Shown here: piece after piece, positions 34,074 to 42,100 of the stretch
Layout of the letters: each line of letters starts with the position of its first letter
How positions within the stretch are numbered: the first letter of the stretch is position 1
Assembly (NCBI RefSeq): GCF_006829085.1
Contig: NZ_BJTC01000012.1
Span: 76,232 to 140,231, forward strand
DNA: 64,000 nt
Direction of reading: 5' to 3'
DNA from: Chryseobacterium sp. ON_d1
GTDB lineage: Bacteria > Bacteroidota > Bacteroidia > Flavobacteriales > Weeksellaceae
Program-made: the position numbers and the translations under genes
Notes under the pieces: model-generated
The model's database searches: none
Seen by the model: only the letters and a program-made list of their open reading frames with translations
Told to the model about the DNA's origin: nothing

Positions 34074-35480
34074 TTAATATGCATAGAACATAATTCCTTC
34101 ATTTACATAATAATTAGGTGTTGCTGGGCTTTTAGAAAGATAATGATCCTGATATTTTCCACTATAGAATCCATACACAGGAACAGTTCCGGGAGCCTGG
34201 TAAGTGTAAGCATAAAAGAAAACACCTTCATTGATGTAATAATTCGGAGTAACCGCTGAAGTATTGTAATAATGATCATTATACTTACTGCTGTAATATC
34301 CATAAACAGGTACTGCCCCAGCTGCCTTATAGTTTAAAACATTAAAAACAGCTCCTTCATTTACATAGTAATTAGGAGTGACATTTGATGTATTATAGTA
34401 GTGATCATTGTATTTAGAACTGTAATATGAATATACAGGGACCGTATTGTGTTGTAAATAAACCTTATTATCAATCAAATACTGATCAACGTAAGCTTTA
34501 AGCTGGGCCTTTTTAACAGCATCTTTTACCAAATCATAAATAAGTATCAGCCCATTAGAACCAAAGTCTACCAGAACAGAATTACTCGGAGTAGAACTAT
34601 TTTGCCATGCTGAAATGCTAATTTTTGGATTATTCTGATCTAAGTTCAGATCATTCATCAGGCCTTTGGAAGGATCTCCTCCTCTTGTTTTATAAGATAA
34701 CTTTTTAGAAAAGTTCTGGTTAGAAGACGAAGTGTTCACATCATTGGTTACATCTACATCAAAAATATCCTTCATTCCAACTTTTATCCCAACTCTGGCT
34801 GCATGTTCTCTGTTTTGATTACTTGTTTCAGACTGGAATAAAATATCCATTTTTGCCCCTGTATAAATATCAAGCATTACGTGGGTTCCATAATCATTTA
34901 CAATCTGCTGAGGGGATTTTGTCTGCAAATCCTGAGTAAATTCCGGAGTTAAATAATCTCCCAAAGCATCTACTGTTGAATTAAATCTTATTCTCTTCTG
35001 CTTTATGGTAAGATTATAACTCCCATAAATATATTTTGCATCAAATTTATTTGTATTAGTAACGGCACTGTTAAAAGCAACTGAAAGAGTTTTTTTAAAT
35101 AATGGAATTCCTGCAGTAGCAGTGATTTTCGTAGAAACCATTTTAGAATAAGACTCTGCATTTTCACCATATTCTTCTACATATTCCTGTGCATTAGTAT
35201 TTTCAGAGATCAATCTTCCGGGTTGTTCTGCCTTGAAACGATCGATATCAATTACTTTAAACCCGGCAGAATTGGCATTGGCATATTCACCAGCAGCATC
35301 AAAACCGTGTCCCAGGACATCATAAATTCCGTCGCCTGCAAATTTTGCAGCAGATATTCGGTTATTGGTCTTTGCCGCAGGGTTTTCAGGTGTTACCTCA
35401 TTGTTGAGCTCTTCTGTAGAGCAAGAACTCATAAAAAGCATCAGTAAAGTACTGAAGCTAAATAAAATTTGTTTTTTCAT
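34074..35480 (-). CDS. MACPF (perforin-like) lipoprotein with C-terminal repeats, copy 1
   Basis: The signal ends in MLFMSSC, so Cys20 should be lipidated; acidic residues just after it (CSTEELNNE) fit surface export. The MACPF domain (about 45-335) has the family signature NDYGTHV (195-201), a helical region (RFKAEQPGRLISENTNAQEY) and KKLSYKTRGGDPSKGL. Three C-terminal repeats (about 346-386, 388-430, 431-468) share VPVYxxYSxKYxDHYxxxS...TPNYYxNEG, like DUF5648 binding repeats. MACPF proteins form membrane pores; Bacteroidales relatives (BSAPs) kill related strains. The target is inferred, not shown. Confidence 0.9.
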   Translation of the reverse strand: MKKQILFSFSTLLMLFMSSCSTEELNNEVTPENPAAKTNNRISAAKFAGDGIYDVLGHGFDAAGEYANANSAGFKVIDIDRFKAEQPGRLISENTNAQEYVEEYGENAESYSKMVSTKITATAGIPLFKKTLSVAFNSAVTNTNKFDAKYIYGSYNLTIKQKRIRFNSTVDALGDYLTPEFTQDLQTKSPQQIVNDYGTHVMLDIYTGAKMDILFQSETSNQNREHAARVGIKVGMKDIFDVDVTNDVNTSSSNQNFSKKLSYKTRGGDPSKGLMNDLNLDQNNPKISISAWQNSSTPSNSVLVDFGSNGLILIYDLVKDAVKKAQLKAYVDQYLIDNKVYLQHNTVPVYSYYSSKYNDHYYNTSNVTPNYYVNEGAVFNVLNYKAAGAVPVYGYYSSKYNDHYYNTSAVTPNYYINEGVFFYAYTYQAPGTVPVYGFYSGKYQDHYLSKSPATPNYYVNEGIMFYAY

Positions 35481-35535
35481 AGATTAATAAAAGTTTTCGC
35501 AAATATGCTATTCGACAATAAGTGGAAACAACTAC

Positions 35536-35556
35536 ACAATGAGTATATATCATTGT
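35536..35556. promoter_or_regulatory. Operator-like palindrome upstream of MACPF copy 1
   Basis: ACAATGA and TCATTGT are exact inverted repeats around a 7-base AT spacer, 56-76 bases before the ATG. A related TGA...TATATATCATT site lies at the same distance before copy 2. Confidence 0.5.
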
Positions 35557-35744
35557 ATAAGAATTTACACTCTATTCAGATTCTTCTAATAAGCATTTTT
35601 AAATCACTTAAACTGGCAACAATTTAAATCGTAATAAAAAATATGCTTTCATTTCAAACCAAATGATGATTAAACAAAAAGTGAAACAGGAAATAACTGG
35701 CTTTACTTTTATAATGACCACAAATTGATTTATATTTATAAAAG

Positions 35745-37172
35745 TTAGTTAGCAGGAATATAGAAAGCGATTCCTTCTTTTACCCAATAACTTGTTGGTC
35801 CAAGATTAGGATTTACAGTCAAATAATGATCTGATTGATTTCTTGCTTTATAGTTATAAACCGGAATTCTGTCACCAGCAGGATCTTTATATGCATAAAA
35901 TGCTATCCCCATATACACATCCCAATATGAAGAAGGCTGCAATGTGCTTGATTGTGTGAAATAATGATGGGCACCTGAGGTACTTTTGAAACAGTATATA
36001 GGAACTGTATTAGGTGCTTTATATTGGAAAACTTTAAATGTAGGCCCTTCGTTTGTCCAATAAGAAGATGGCTGAAGATTGGTATTAAAAGTAAAATAAT
36101 GATTACTGTCTGCCTGATTTTGATAACCATACAACATAGTAGTATTATATTCCAATGAAATCTGGTTATCAATCAAATACTGATCTACATATGCCTTGAG
36201 CTGAGCTTTTTTAGCAGGATCTTTTACCAGATTATAAATAAGAACCAATCCGTTGTTTCCAAATTCTACCAAAACTGAATTATTGACTGTCGAACTGTTT
36301 TGCCAGTTAGCAATATTTACTTTTGGTGTATTCTGGTCAAGGTTTAATTCTCCTACCAGACCTTTTGAAGGATCCCCACCTCTTGTTCTGTATGACAGTT
36401 TTTTAGAATAGTTCATGGAAGATTCTGATGTATTAACATCATTTTGAACATCTACATCAAAAACTTTAAGCATTCCGATCTTCACTCCAATTCTTGCAGC
36501 ACGCTCACGGCTTTCATTACTGGTTTCAGATTGGAACATGATATCCATTTTAGCTCCAGTATAAATATCAACCATTACGTGAGTTCCGTAGTCCTGTACA
36601 ATCTGCTGCGGAGATTTAGTTTGCAAATCCTGTGTAAATTCAGGAGTTACATAGTCTGCAAGCATATCCGTTGTAGCATTAAATCTCAGTCTTTTCTGTT
36701 TAATCAAAAGGTTGTAGCTACCATAAATATATTTTGCATCAAATTTATGATTAGTAGTTACTGCTGAATTGAATCCTACTGATAATGTTTTTTTGAACAA
36801 AGGAATTCCGGCAGTAGCATCTACTTTTGTAGAAACCATTTTGGAATAAGTCTGAGCATTCTCTCCATATTCTTCAACATATTGCTGAGTATTGGCATTT
36901 TCAGAAACCAATCTCGCTGCCTGCTCTGTTTTGAATCTGTCGATATCAATGACCTTAAAACCAGCAGAATTTGCGTTGGCATACTCACCTGCGGCATCAA
37001 AACCATGCCCTAAGACATCATAAACCCCATCTCCTGCAAATTTAGCTGCGGACAAACGATTGGATTTTGTGGGATTATCAGGCGTTGCTTCATTACTTAA
37101 CTGCTCTGACGAACATGATCCCATAAAAAGCATCAGTGCTGTACTGAAGCAAAATAAAATTTGTTTTTTCAT
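35745..37172 (-). CDS. MACPF (perforin-like) lipoprotein with C-terminal repeats, copy 2
   Basis: The 475-residue protein is a close paralogue of the gene at 34074: lipobox LFMGSC, YDVLGHGFDAAGEY, QDYGTHVMVDIYTGAKMD and YRTRGGDPSKGL are nearly the same. The three C-terminal repeats differ much more: they read as LYGYQNQADSNHYFT, IYCFKSTSGAHHYFT and VYNYKARNQSDHYLT, each followed by a L(Q/G)PxSYW...GIAFY block. A shared pore domain with a diversified tail suggests different targets. It lies 264 bases upstream of copy 1 on the same strand, with TATATTTG (37203 to 37196) as a -7 element. Confidence 0.9.
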   Translation of the reverse strand: MKKQILFCFSTALMLFMGSCSSEQLSNEATPDNPTKSNRLSAAKFAGDGVYDVLGHGFDAAGEYANANSAGFKVIDIDRFKTEQAARLVSENANTQQYVEEYGENAQTYSKMVSTKVDATAGIPLFKKTLSVGFNSAVTTNHKFDAKYIYGSYNLLIKQKRLRFNATTDMLADYVTPEFTQDLQTKSPQQIVQDYGTHVMVDIYTGAKMDIMFQSETSNESRERAARIGVKIGMLKVFDVDVQNDVNTSESSMNYSKKLSYRTRGGDPSKGLVGELNLDQNTPKVNIANWQNSSTVNNSVLVEFGNNGLVLIYNLVKDPAKKAQLKAYVDQYLIDNQISLEYNTTMLYGYQNQADSNHYFTFNTNLQPSSYWTNEGPTFKVFQYKAPNTVPIYCFKSTSGAHHYFTQSSTLQPSSYWDVYMGIAFYAYKDPAGDRIPVYNYKARNQSDHYLTVNPNLGPTSYWVKEGIAFYIPAN

Positions 37173-37596
37173 AGTATTATTTCAAAAATTCTCCACAAAT
37201 ATAAAACTCCACATTGAGTGAAGTAAGTAATATCAGGTGATATATATCATTTTATAGTGAATTTAATGACTAATAAAAACATCGATTAATAAAACAAAAT
37301 ATAGTCACCAATAAGAGATTTACAATCAAAACAAAACCTATTCAATGAATATAAAAAGCATTCTTATTATTTATATTATTTATCCAAAATATTTTCTTTA
37401 TGATTTCAATTTTAGCAATCCAGCTATACTTACATTCTACAACCAGTCACCTTCCGGACGAAGATACATTTCAACAGTATTTTATGAATATCTATAGAAA
37501 TAAACAGAAAGGCCTGAATCAAAAATATAATACACGATGATAAATCATCCCGTAAACGCATAATTTTAAGTAAATTTGCAAAAATTAAAAATTGAA
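37173..37596. other. Non-coding region between MACPF copy 2 and gltX
   Basis: No supported ORF. It holds the MACPF copy 2 promoter (minus strand), the palindrome at 37238-37249, and TAAATTTG at 37571-37578, a -7 element for gltX 19 bases before its ATG. Confidence 0.6.
37238..37249. promoter_or_regulatory. Operator-like palindrome upstream of MACPF copy 2
   Basis: TGATATATATCA is a perfect 12-base palindrome, 66-77 bases before the ATG. Its TGAT-N4-ATCA form matches the core of CRP/FNR-family sites, though AT-rich palindromes also arise by chance. Confidence 0.45.
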
Positions 37597-39105
37597 ATGG
37601 AGAAAGTAAGAGTACGTTTTGCTCCAAGTCCTACAGGGCCGTTACATTTGGGAGGCGTAAGAACTGCGTTATATGATTATCTTTTTGCTAAAAATCAAGG
37701 TGGTGAGTTTGTATTAAGAATTGAAGATACGGATACTGCCAGATATGTAGAGGGCGCTGAAGAATATATTGAAGAAGCATTGGAATGGTGCGGAATCATC
37801 CCTGATGAAAGCCCTAAGAAAGGAGGAAAGTTCGCCCCTTACAGACAGTCTGAAAGAAGAGATATCTATGACAGGTATACTGAACAGATCCTGAAAACAG
37901 ATTATGCATACATTGCTTTTGATACCGCAGAAGAATTGGATGCAGTTCGTGCGGAGTACGAAGCACGAGGTGATGTTTTCTCTTACGATAATAAAACAAG
38001 AAATCATCTGAGAAACAGCCTTGCCCTTTCAGAAGAAGAGGTTCAAAGATTATTGGATGAAAAAACTCCTTATGTGGTAAGGTTCAAAATGCCGGTTGAC
38101 AGGGTATTAAATCTTGAAGACATTATCCGTGGTAAATTCTCAGTGAATACCAACACTTTAGATGATAAAGTTCTGGTAAAGAATGATGGAATGCCAACCT
38201 ACCATTTTGCGAACATCATTGATGATCACGAAATGGAAATCTCTCACGTAATCCGTGGAGAAGAATGGCTGCCGTCTTTAGGGCTTCATACACTTTTATA
38301 TGAAGCAATGGGCTGGAAAGCACCACAGTTTGCACATCTTTCTTTAATTTTAAAGCCGGAAGGAAAAGGAAAATTAAGCAAAAGAGATGGAGATAAATTC
38401 GGATTCCCTGTTTTCCCGCTTGACTTTAAAGATCCTGCTACAGGAGTTATTTCCAAAGGGTACAGAGAGAATGGTTATCTTCCTGATGCATTCATTAATA
38501 TGGTTGCATTACTGGGCTGGTCGCCTGCAGATGATAAAGAAATTCTTTCTTTAGAAGAAATGATCAAAGAATTTGATCTTCATAAAGTACATAAAGCCGG
38601 AGCAAGATTCAGCAAGGAAAAATCTGAATGGTTCAACCACCAGTATATACAAATGAAATCTGATGAAGAACTTCTTCAGGTCCTTAAAAATACAGATCTT
38701 GAACTTTCAGGAGTTTCAGATGAAAAACTGTTGAAAGTTATTCATCTGATGAAAGAAAGAGCAACTTTCCCAAAAGATATTTATGAAAACGGAAAATTCT
38801 TCTTCGAAGCTCCAGCATCTTATGATGAAAAAGCATCTAAAAAAGCATGGAATGATGAAACTTCAGCAGTTTTAGGAGAATTGGCTTCAAGTTTTGAATC
38901 CACAGAATTTATTGCAGAAACATTGAAACAAACGATGCATGATTTCGCTGAAAATAAAGGTCTGGGTATGGGGAAAGTTATGATGCCGTTACGCCTATCT
39001 TTAGTAGGAGAGCTGAAAGGACCGGACGTTCCGGATATCCTGGAAACCCTTGGTAAAGAGGAAAGTATCAGCAGAATAAACAATGCTATAAATAATTTTA
39101 AATAG
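37597..39105 (+). CDS. gltX: Glutamyl-tRNA synthetase
   Basis: The start is the ATG at 37597 (MEKVRVRFAPSPTGPLHLGG); the frame extends 7 codons further, into the -7 element. The class I HIGH motif is SPTGPLHLGGVRTALYDYLF and the KMSKS motif is GKLSKRDGDKFGFP (about residue 258). It charges tRNA-Glu. The 502-residue length and the C-terminal helical anticodon-binding domain are normal for the phylum. Confidence 0.97.
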   Translation: MEKVRVRFAPSPTGPLHLGGVRTALYDYLFAKNQGGEFVLRIEDTDTARYVEGAEEYIEEALEWCGIIPDESPKKGGKFAPYRQSERRDIYDRYTEQILKTDYAYIAFDTAEELDAVRAEYEARGDVFSYDNKTRNHLRNSLALSEEEVQRLLDEKTPYVVRFKMPVDRVLNLEDIIRGKFSVNTNTLDDKVLVKNDGMPTYHFANIIDDHEMEISHVIRGEEWLPSLGLHTLLYEAMGWKAPQFAHLSLILKPEGKGKLSKRDGDKFGFPVFPLDFKDPATGVISKGYRENGYLPDAFINMVALLGWSPADDKEILSLEEMIKEFDLHKVHKAGARFSKEKSEWFNHQYIQMKSDEELLQVLKNTDLELSGVSDEKLLKVIHLMKERATFPKDIYENGKFFFEAPASYDEKASKKAWNDETSAVLGELASSFESTEFIAETLKQTMHDFAENKGLGMGKVMMPLRLSLVGELKGPDVPDILETLGKEESISRINNAINNFK

Positions 39106-39154
39106 AATAACCATAATTTTTCATACATTTGAAAGATTTAATTTACTTCAAGAA

Positions 39155-40111
39155 ATGGAATATTTAAGTTTCGAACTTCCTATCAAAGAATTGATGGATC
39201 AATACCAGACCTGTTCTTTAGTAGGAGAAGAAAGTGGTGTTGATGTAAAATTAGCATGCAGCCAGATTGAGGATAAGATTCTGGAAAAGAAAAAAGAAAT
39301 CTACGGAAATCTTACACCTTGGCAAAGAGTACAGCTGTCCCGCCATCCGGACCGTCCTTATACATTGGACTATATTAAGGGAATGGCAGACAAAGGCAGT
39401 TTCTTAGAACTTCATGGAGACAGAAATTTCGCTGATGATCCGGCAATGATTGGAGGATTGATTACCTTAGATGGTCAAAGAGTAATGATCATAGGGACTC
39501 AAAAAGGAAGAACGACAAAAGAAAGACAGCACAGAAGATTTGGAATGCCAAATCCGGAGGGATACAGAAAAGCTTTAAGACTGATGAAGCTTGCTGAGAA
39601 ATTTAATATCCCTGTGGTGACTTTAGTAGATACACCGGGAGCTTACCCTGGATTGGAAGCTGAAGAAAGAGGACAAGGAGAAGCTATTGCAAGAAACATT
39701 TTTGAAATGGTGCAGCTGAAAACTCCAATCTTCACTTACATCATTGGAGAAGGAGCCAGTGGTGGAGCCTTAGGAATAGGTGTTGGAAATAAAGTATATA
39801 TGTTGGAAAATACATGGTATACAGTAATTGCCCCTGAAAGCTGTTCTTCGATTTTATGGAGAAACTGGGATCACAAGGAAGATGCAGCCAATGCATTAAA
39901 CCTTACTCCACAGGATGCCTTAAGAGAAAAGTTCATCGACGGAATCATTGAAGAACCACTTGGAGGAGCTCATTATGATCAGGAGACTACCTATCTGAAC
40001 TTGAAAAATTCTATTTTACAAAACATCAAAGCTTTTTCTAAATTTACAGGACAGGAGCTTGAAACCCAAAGACAGGATAAATTCATTGCGATGGGTCAGT
40101 TTAAAGGATAA
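39155..40111 (+). CDS. accA: Acetyl-CoA carboxylase carboxyltransferase subunit alpha
   Basis: AccA, with AccD, moves the carboxyl group from biotin to acetyl-CoA. The 318 residues show the N-terminal helix (MEYLSFELPIKELMDQYQTC), LSRHPDRPYTLDYI, LHGDRNFADDPAMIGGL, NPEGYRKALRLMKLAEKFNI, VDTPGAYPGLEAEERGQGEA and GEGASGGALGIGVGNKVYML. TACATTTG at 39124-39131 is a -7 element. It is separated from accBC by 12 kb. Confidence 0.97.
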   Translation: MEYLSFELPIKELMDQYQTCSLVGEESGVDVKLACSQIEDKILEKKKEIYGNLTPWQRVQLSRHPDRPYTLDYIKGMADKGSFLELHGDRNFADDPAMIGGLITLDGQRVMIIGTQKGRTTKERQHRRFGMPNPEGYRKALRLMKLAEKFNIPVVTLVDTPGAYPGLEAEERGQGEAIARNIFEMVQLKTPIFTYIIGEGASGGALGIGVGNKVYMLENTWYTVIAPESCSSILWRNWDHKEDAANALNLTPQDALREKFIDGIIEEPLGGAHYDQETTYLNLKNSILQNIKAFSKFTGQELETQRQDKFIAMGQFKG

Positions 40112-40114
40112 AAT

Positions 40115-40148
40115 AAAAGGTTAAGAAAAATTTTCTTAACCTTTTTTC
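40115..40148. terminator. Terminator between accA and the convergent small-family gene
   Basis: AAAAGGTTAAGAAAA pairs with TTTTCTTAACCTTTT and is followed by Ts on the plus strand; the A run on the left lets it also work for the minus-strand gene ending at 40167. Confidence 0.8.
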
Positions 40149-40166
40149 TTTAGTTTTCTTCTCTTC

Positions 40167-40937
40167 TTATTCTGCAACATTGAGTGCAATTTCAATATCC
40201 TGATCTATTTTCTTCAATGCAGAATATTTTGCATCACAAACCATTGTTGTCATCACATATTCTCCTTTATCTATAAGGATAAAGTTTTCGCCTTTTGCAG
40301 GGACACTCAGGTTGTAATATTTTTTCCCGCTTATTTTTACAATAAGATTACAGGCAGATCTATTTTTAATATTAACGTATGCCTCATTTTTGTTCACATC
40401 ATTATTAAAAAGATGGGTAAGCATGGCAGCTCTTCTTTTATTTTCTTCGCTTGGCTCGGCCTTGGATGTTCCCGCACTTTTTGCTGATCCTGCAGAACCT
40501 ACAGATGCATAGGTAGTTCTTCTTTCTTCCTTAAGAGCTTCTATAGCAGCAGCTGTATTATTGGAAACAGGCTTCCCATTAGCGGTATAAGTTTTATTGG
40601 CTGCAATCGTTTTACCACTGTTAAGTTCATTATTTTTAACGATATTCTCAATCTTATCCTTACTGATAGGTCTTATGGTAGGCTTAGCTTCGGGAGAATT
40701 ACCTGCCATAATAATATCAATCAGCTTTCTTTTAAAATAATCTGTTTTGGCATGTCCGGGATTCTGTTTCAAAAAGCCTGCAATCACTCTTGCCTCCTTT
40801 GAAGTTTCAGCCTCCTGTTCTGTATAGATAATAACCGTTTCTTTTTCAACAACAGCTTTTGATTTTGTTTTTTTCTTTTTTTGGGAAAAACCAAGTGAAA
40901 AAATGCATATAAATAGAAGGAAGAAGATTTTTTTCAT
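40167..40937 (-). CDS. Secreted hypothetical protein, small paralogous family, copy 1
   Basis: The 256-residue protein has a signal peptide (MKKIFFLLFICIFSLGFSQ) and a conserved C-terminal domain (about 175-256) with VNIKNRSACNLIVKISGKKY, LSVPAKGENFILI and TTMVCDAKYSALKK. The same NxSxCN...VPA...G.Y...C..xYxS/A pattern is found in the genes at 56146, 57700 and 58395. I believe this is the DUF6759 type seen in Chryseobacterium, but I am not certain of the number. Function is unknown; the two conserved Cys may form a disulfide in the periplasm. Confidence 0.8.
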   Translation of the reverse strand: MKKIFFLLFICIFSLGFSQKKKKTKSKAVVEKETVIIYTEQEAETSKEARVIAGFLKQNPGHAKTDYFKRKLIDIIMAGNSPEAKPTIRPISKDKIENIVKNNELNSGKTIAANKTYTANGKPVSNNTAAAIEALKEERRTTYASVGSAGSAKSAGTSKAEPSEENKRRAAMLTHLFNNDVNKNEAYVNIKNRSACNLIVKISGKKYYNLSVPAKGENFILIDKGEYVMTTMVCDAKYSALKKIDQDIEIALNVAE

Positions 40938-41013
40938 TAATCAAATCTTTAAAATAGTATTAAATATATTAATAACGTGAAAAGTCATTTTTTAGTTTAT
41001 CATTAAAATCATT

Positions 41014-41021
41014 ATCTTTGC
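41014..41021 (+). promoter_or_regulatory. -7 element TATCTTTG of tsf
   Basis: It matches the TAnnTTTG consensus exactly and lies 59 bases before the ATG. No TTG occurs at standard spacing. Confidence 0.6.
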
Positions 41022-41080
41022 ACTGCTCTAAAATTAAGCTAAAAATTAATACTAATCTTAAATAAAAAATAATAGATATT

Positions 41081-41905
41081 ATGTCTTATACACCAGTTGC
41101 TGCAGACGTAGCTAAATTAAGAAACCAAACAGGTGCAGGTATGATGGACTGCAAGAAAGCTCTAGTTGAAGCTGAAGGAGACTTCGAAAAAGCGGTAGAT
41201 ATCCTTAGAAAAAAAGGACAAAAAGTTGCTGCTAACAGGGCTGACAGAGAGTCTACTGAAGGTGCAGTAATCGCAAGAGTAAACGAAGACAACACTTTAG
41301 GTGCTGTAATTTCTTTAAATTGTGAAACTGACTTCGTTGCTAAAAACGAAGCATTCGTTGAGCTGGCTTACGAATTGGCTGAAATGGCAATCTTTGCTGC
41401 TACTAAGGAAGAGCTTTTAGCTACGGATTTCCACGGAATCACTGTTGCTGAAAAATTAGTTGAGCAAACAGGAGTTATCGGTGAGAAAATTGAAATCGGT
41501 TCTTTCGAAAGAATCCAGGGAGATTTCTTAGGAGCTTACATCCATGCTGGAAACAAAATTGCTGCAATCACTTCTCTTTCTGCTAAAGTAGACGGAGCTG
41601 ACGAAGCTGCTAAAGCTGTTTCTATGCAGGTTGCTGCAATGAACCCAATCGCTCTTGACGAAAACGCTGTTTCTCAGGAAACTATTGACAGAGAATTAGA
41701 AATCGAAAGACACAAACTTACTGAAGAAGGTAAGCCTGCAAACATTATCGACAATATCCTGAAAGGTAAAATGCAGAGATTCTACAAAGACAACACTTTG
41801 GTACACCAGGATTTCATCAAAGACAGCTCTATTTCAGTTGCTGATTATGTAAAATCTGTAAATCCAGAGCTAAAAGTAACAGGATTTGTAAGAGTAAGCT
41901 TATAA
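41081..41905 (+). CDS. tsf: Elongation factor Ts
   Basis: EF-Ts recycles EF-Tu by exchanging GDP for GTP. The 274-residue protein has the N-terminal UBA-like segment VAKLRNQTGAGMMDCKKALV (residues 9-28), DILRKKGQKVAANRADRESTEG and the core SLNCETDFVAKNEAFVELAY. It normally follows rpsB directly; here it is 17.4 kb away on the opposite strand, with its own promoter element and terminator. Confidence 0.97.
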   Translation: MSYTPVAADVAKLRNQTGAGMMDCKKALVEAEGDFEKAVDILRKKGQKVAANRADRESTEGAVIARVNEDNTLGAVISLNCETDFVAKNEAFVELAYELAEMAIFAATKEELLATDFHGITVAEKLVEQTGVIGEKIEIGSFERIQGDFLGAYIHAGNKIAAITSLSAKVDGADEAAKAVSMQVAAMNPIALDENAVSQETIDRELEIERHKLTEEGKPANIIDNILKGKMQRFYKDNTLVHQDFIKDSSISVADYVKSVNPELKVTGFVRVSL

Positions 41906-41928
41906 TAAGCCCTCTCCAAAAAATATAC

Positions 41929-41957
41929 TATCCCGGTGCAATTCACCGGGATTTTTT
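41929..41957 (+). terminator. Terminator after tsf
   Basis: ATCCCGGTG pairs with CACCGGGAT around a 5-base loop, followed by Ts. Confidence 0.85.
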
Positions 41958-42100
41958 ATGCTTAAAAATTTATAATTATTAACACAATATGACGAGAATT
42001 TTAAATATTCAATAATTACACAATAAACACAATTTCAAAGTTTTTTTTATATAAAAATTTGATTATTAATGTTTAAATTTGCGGCCCCTTATAATAACGC

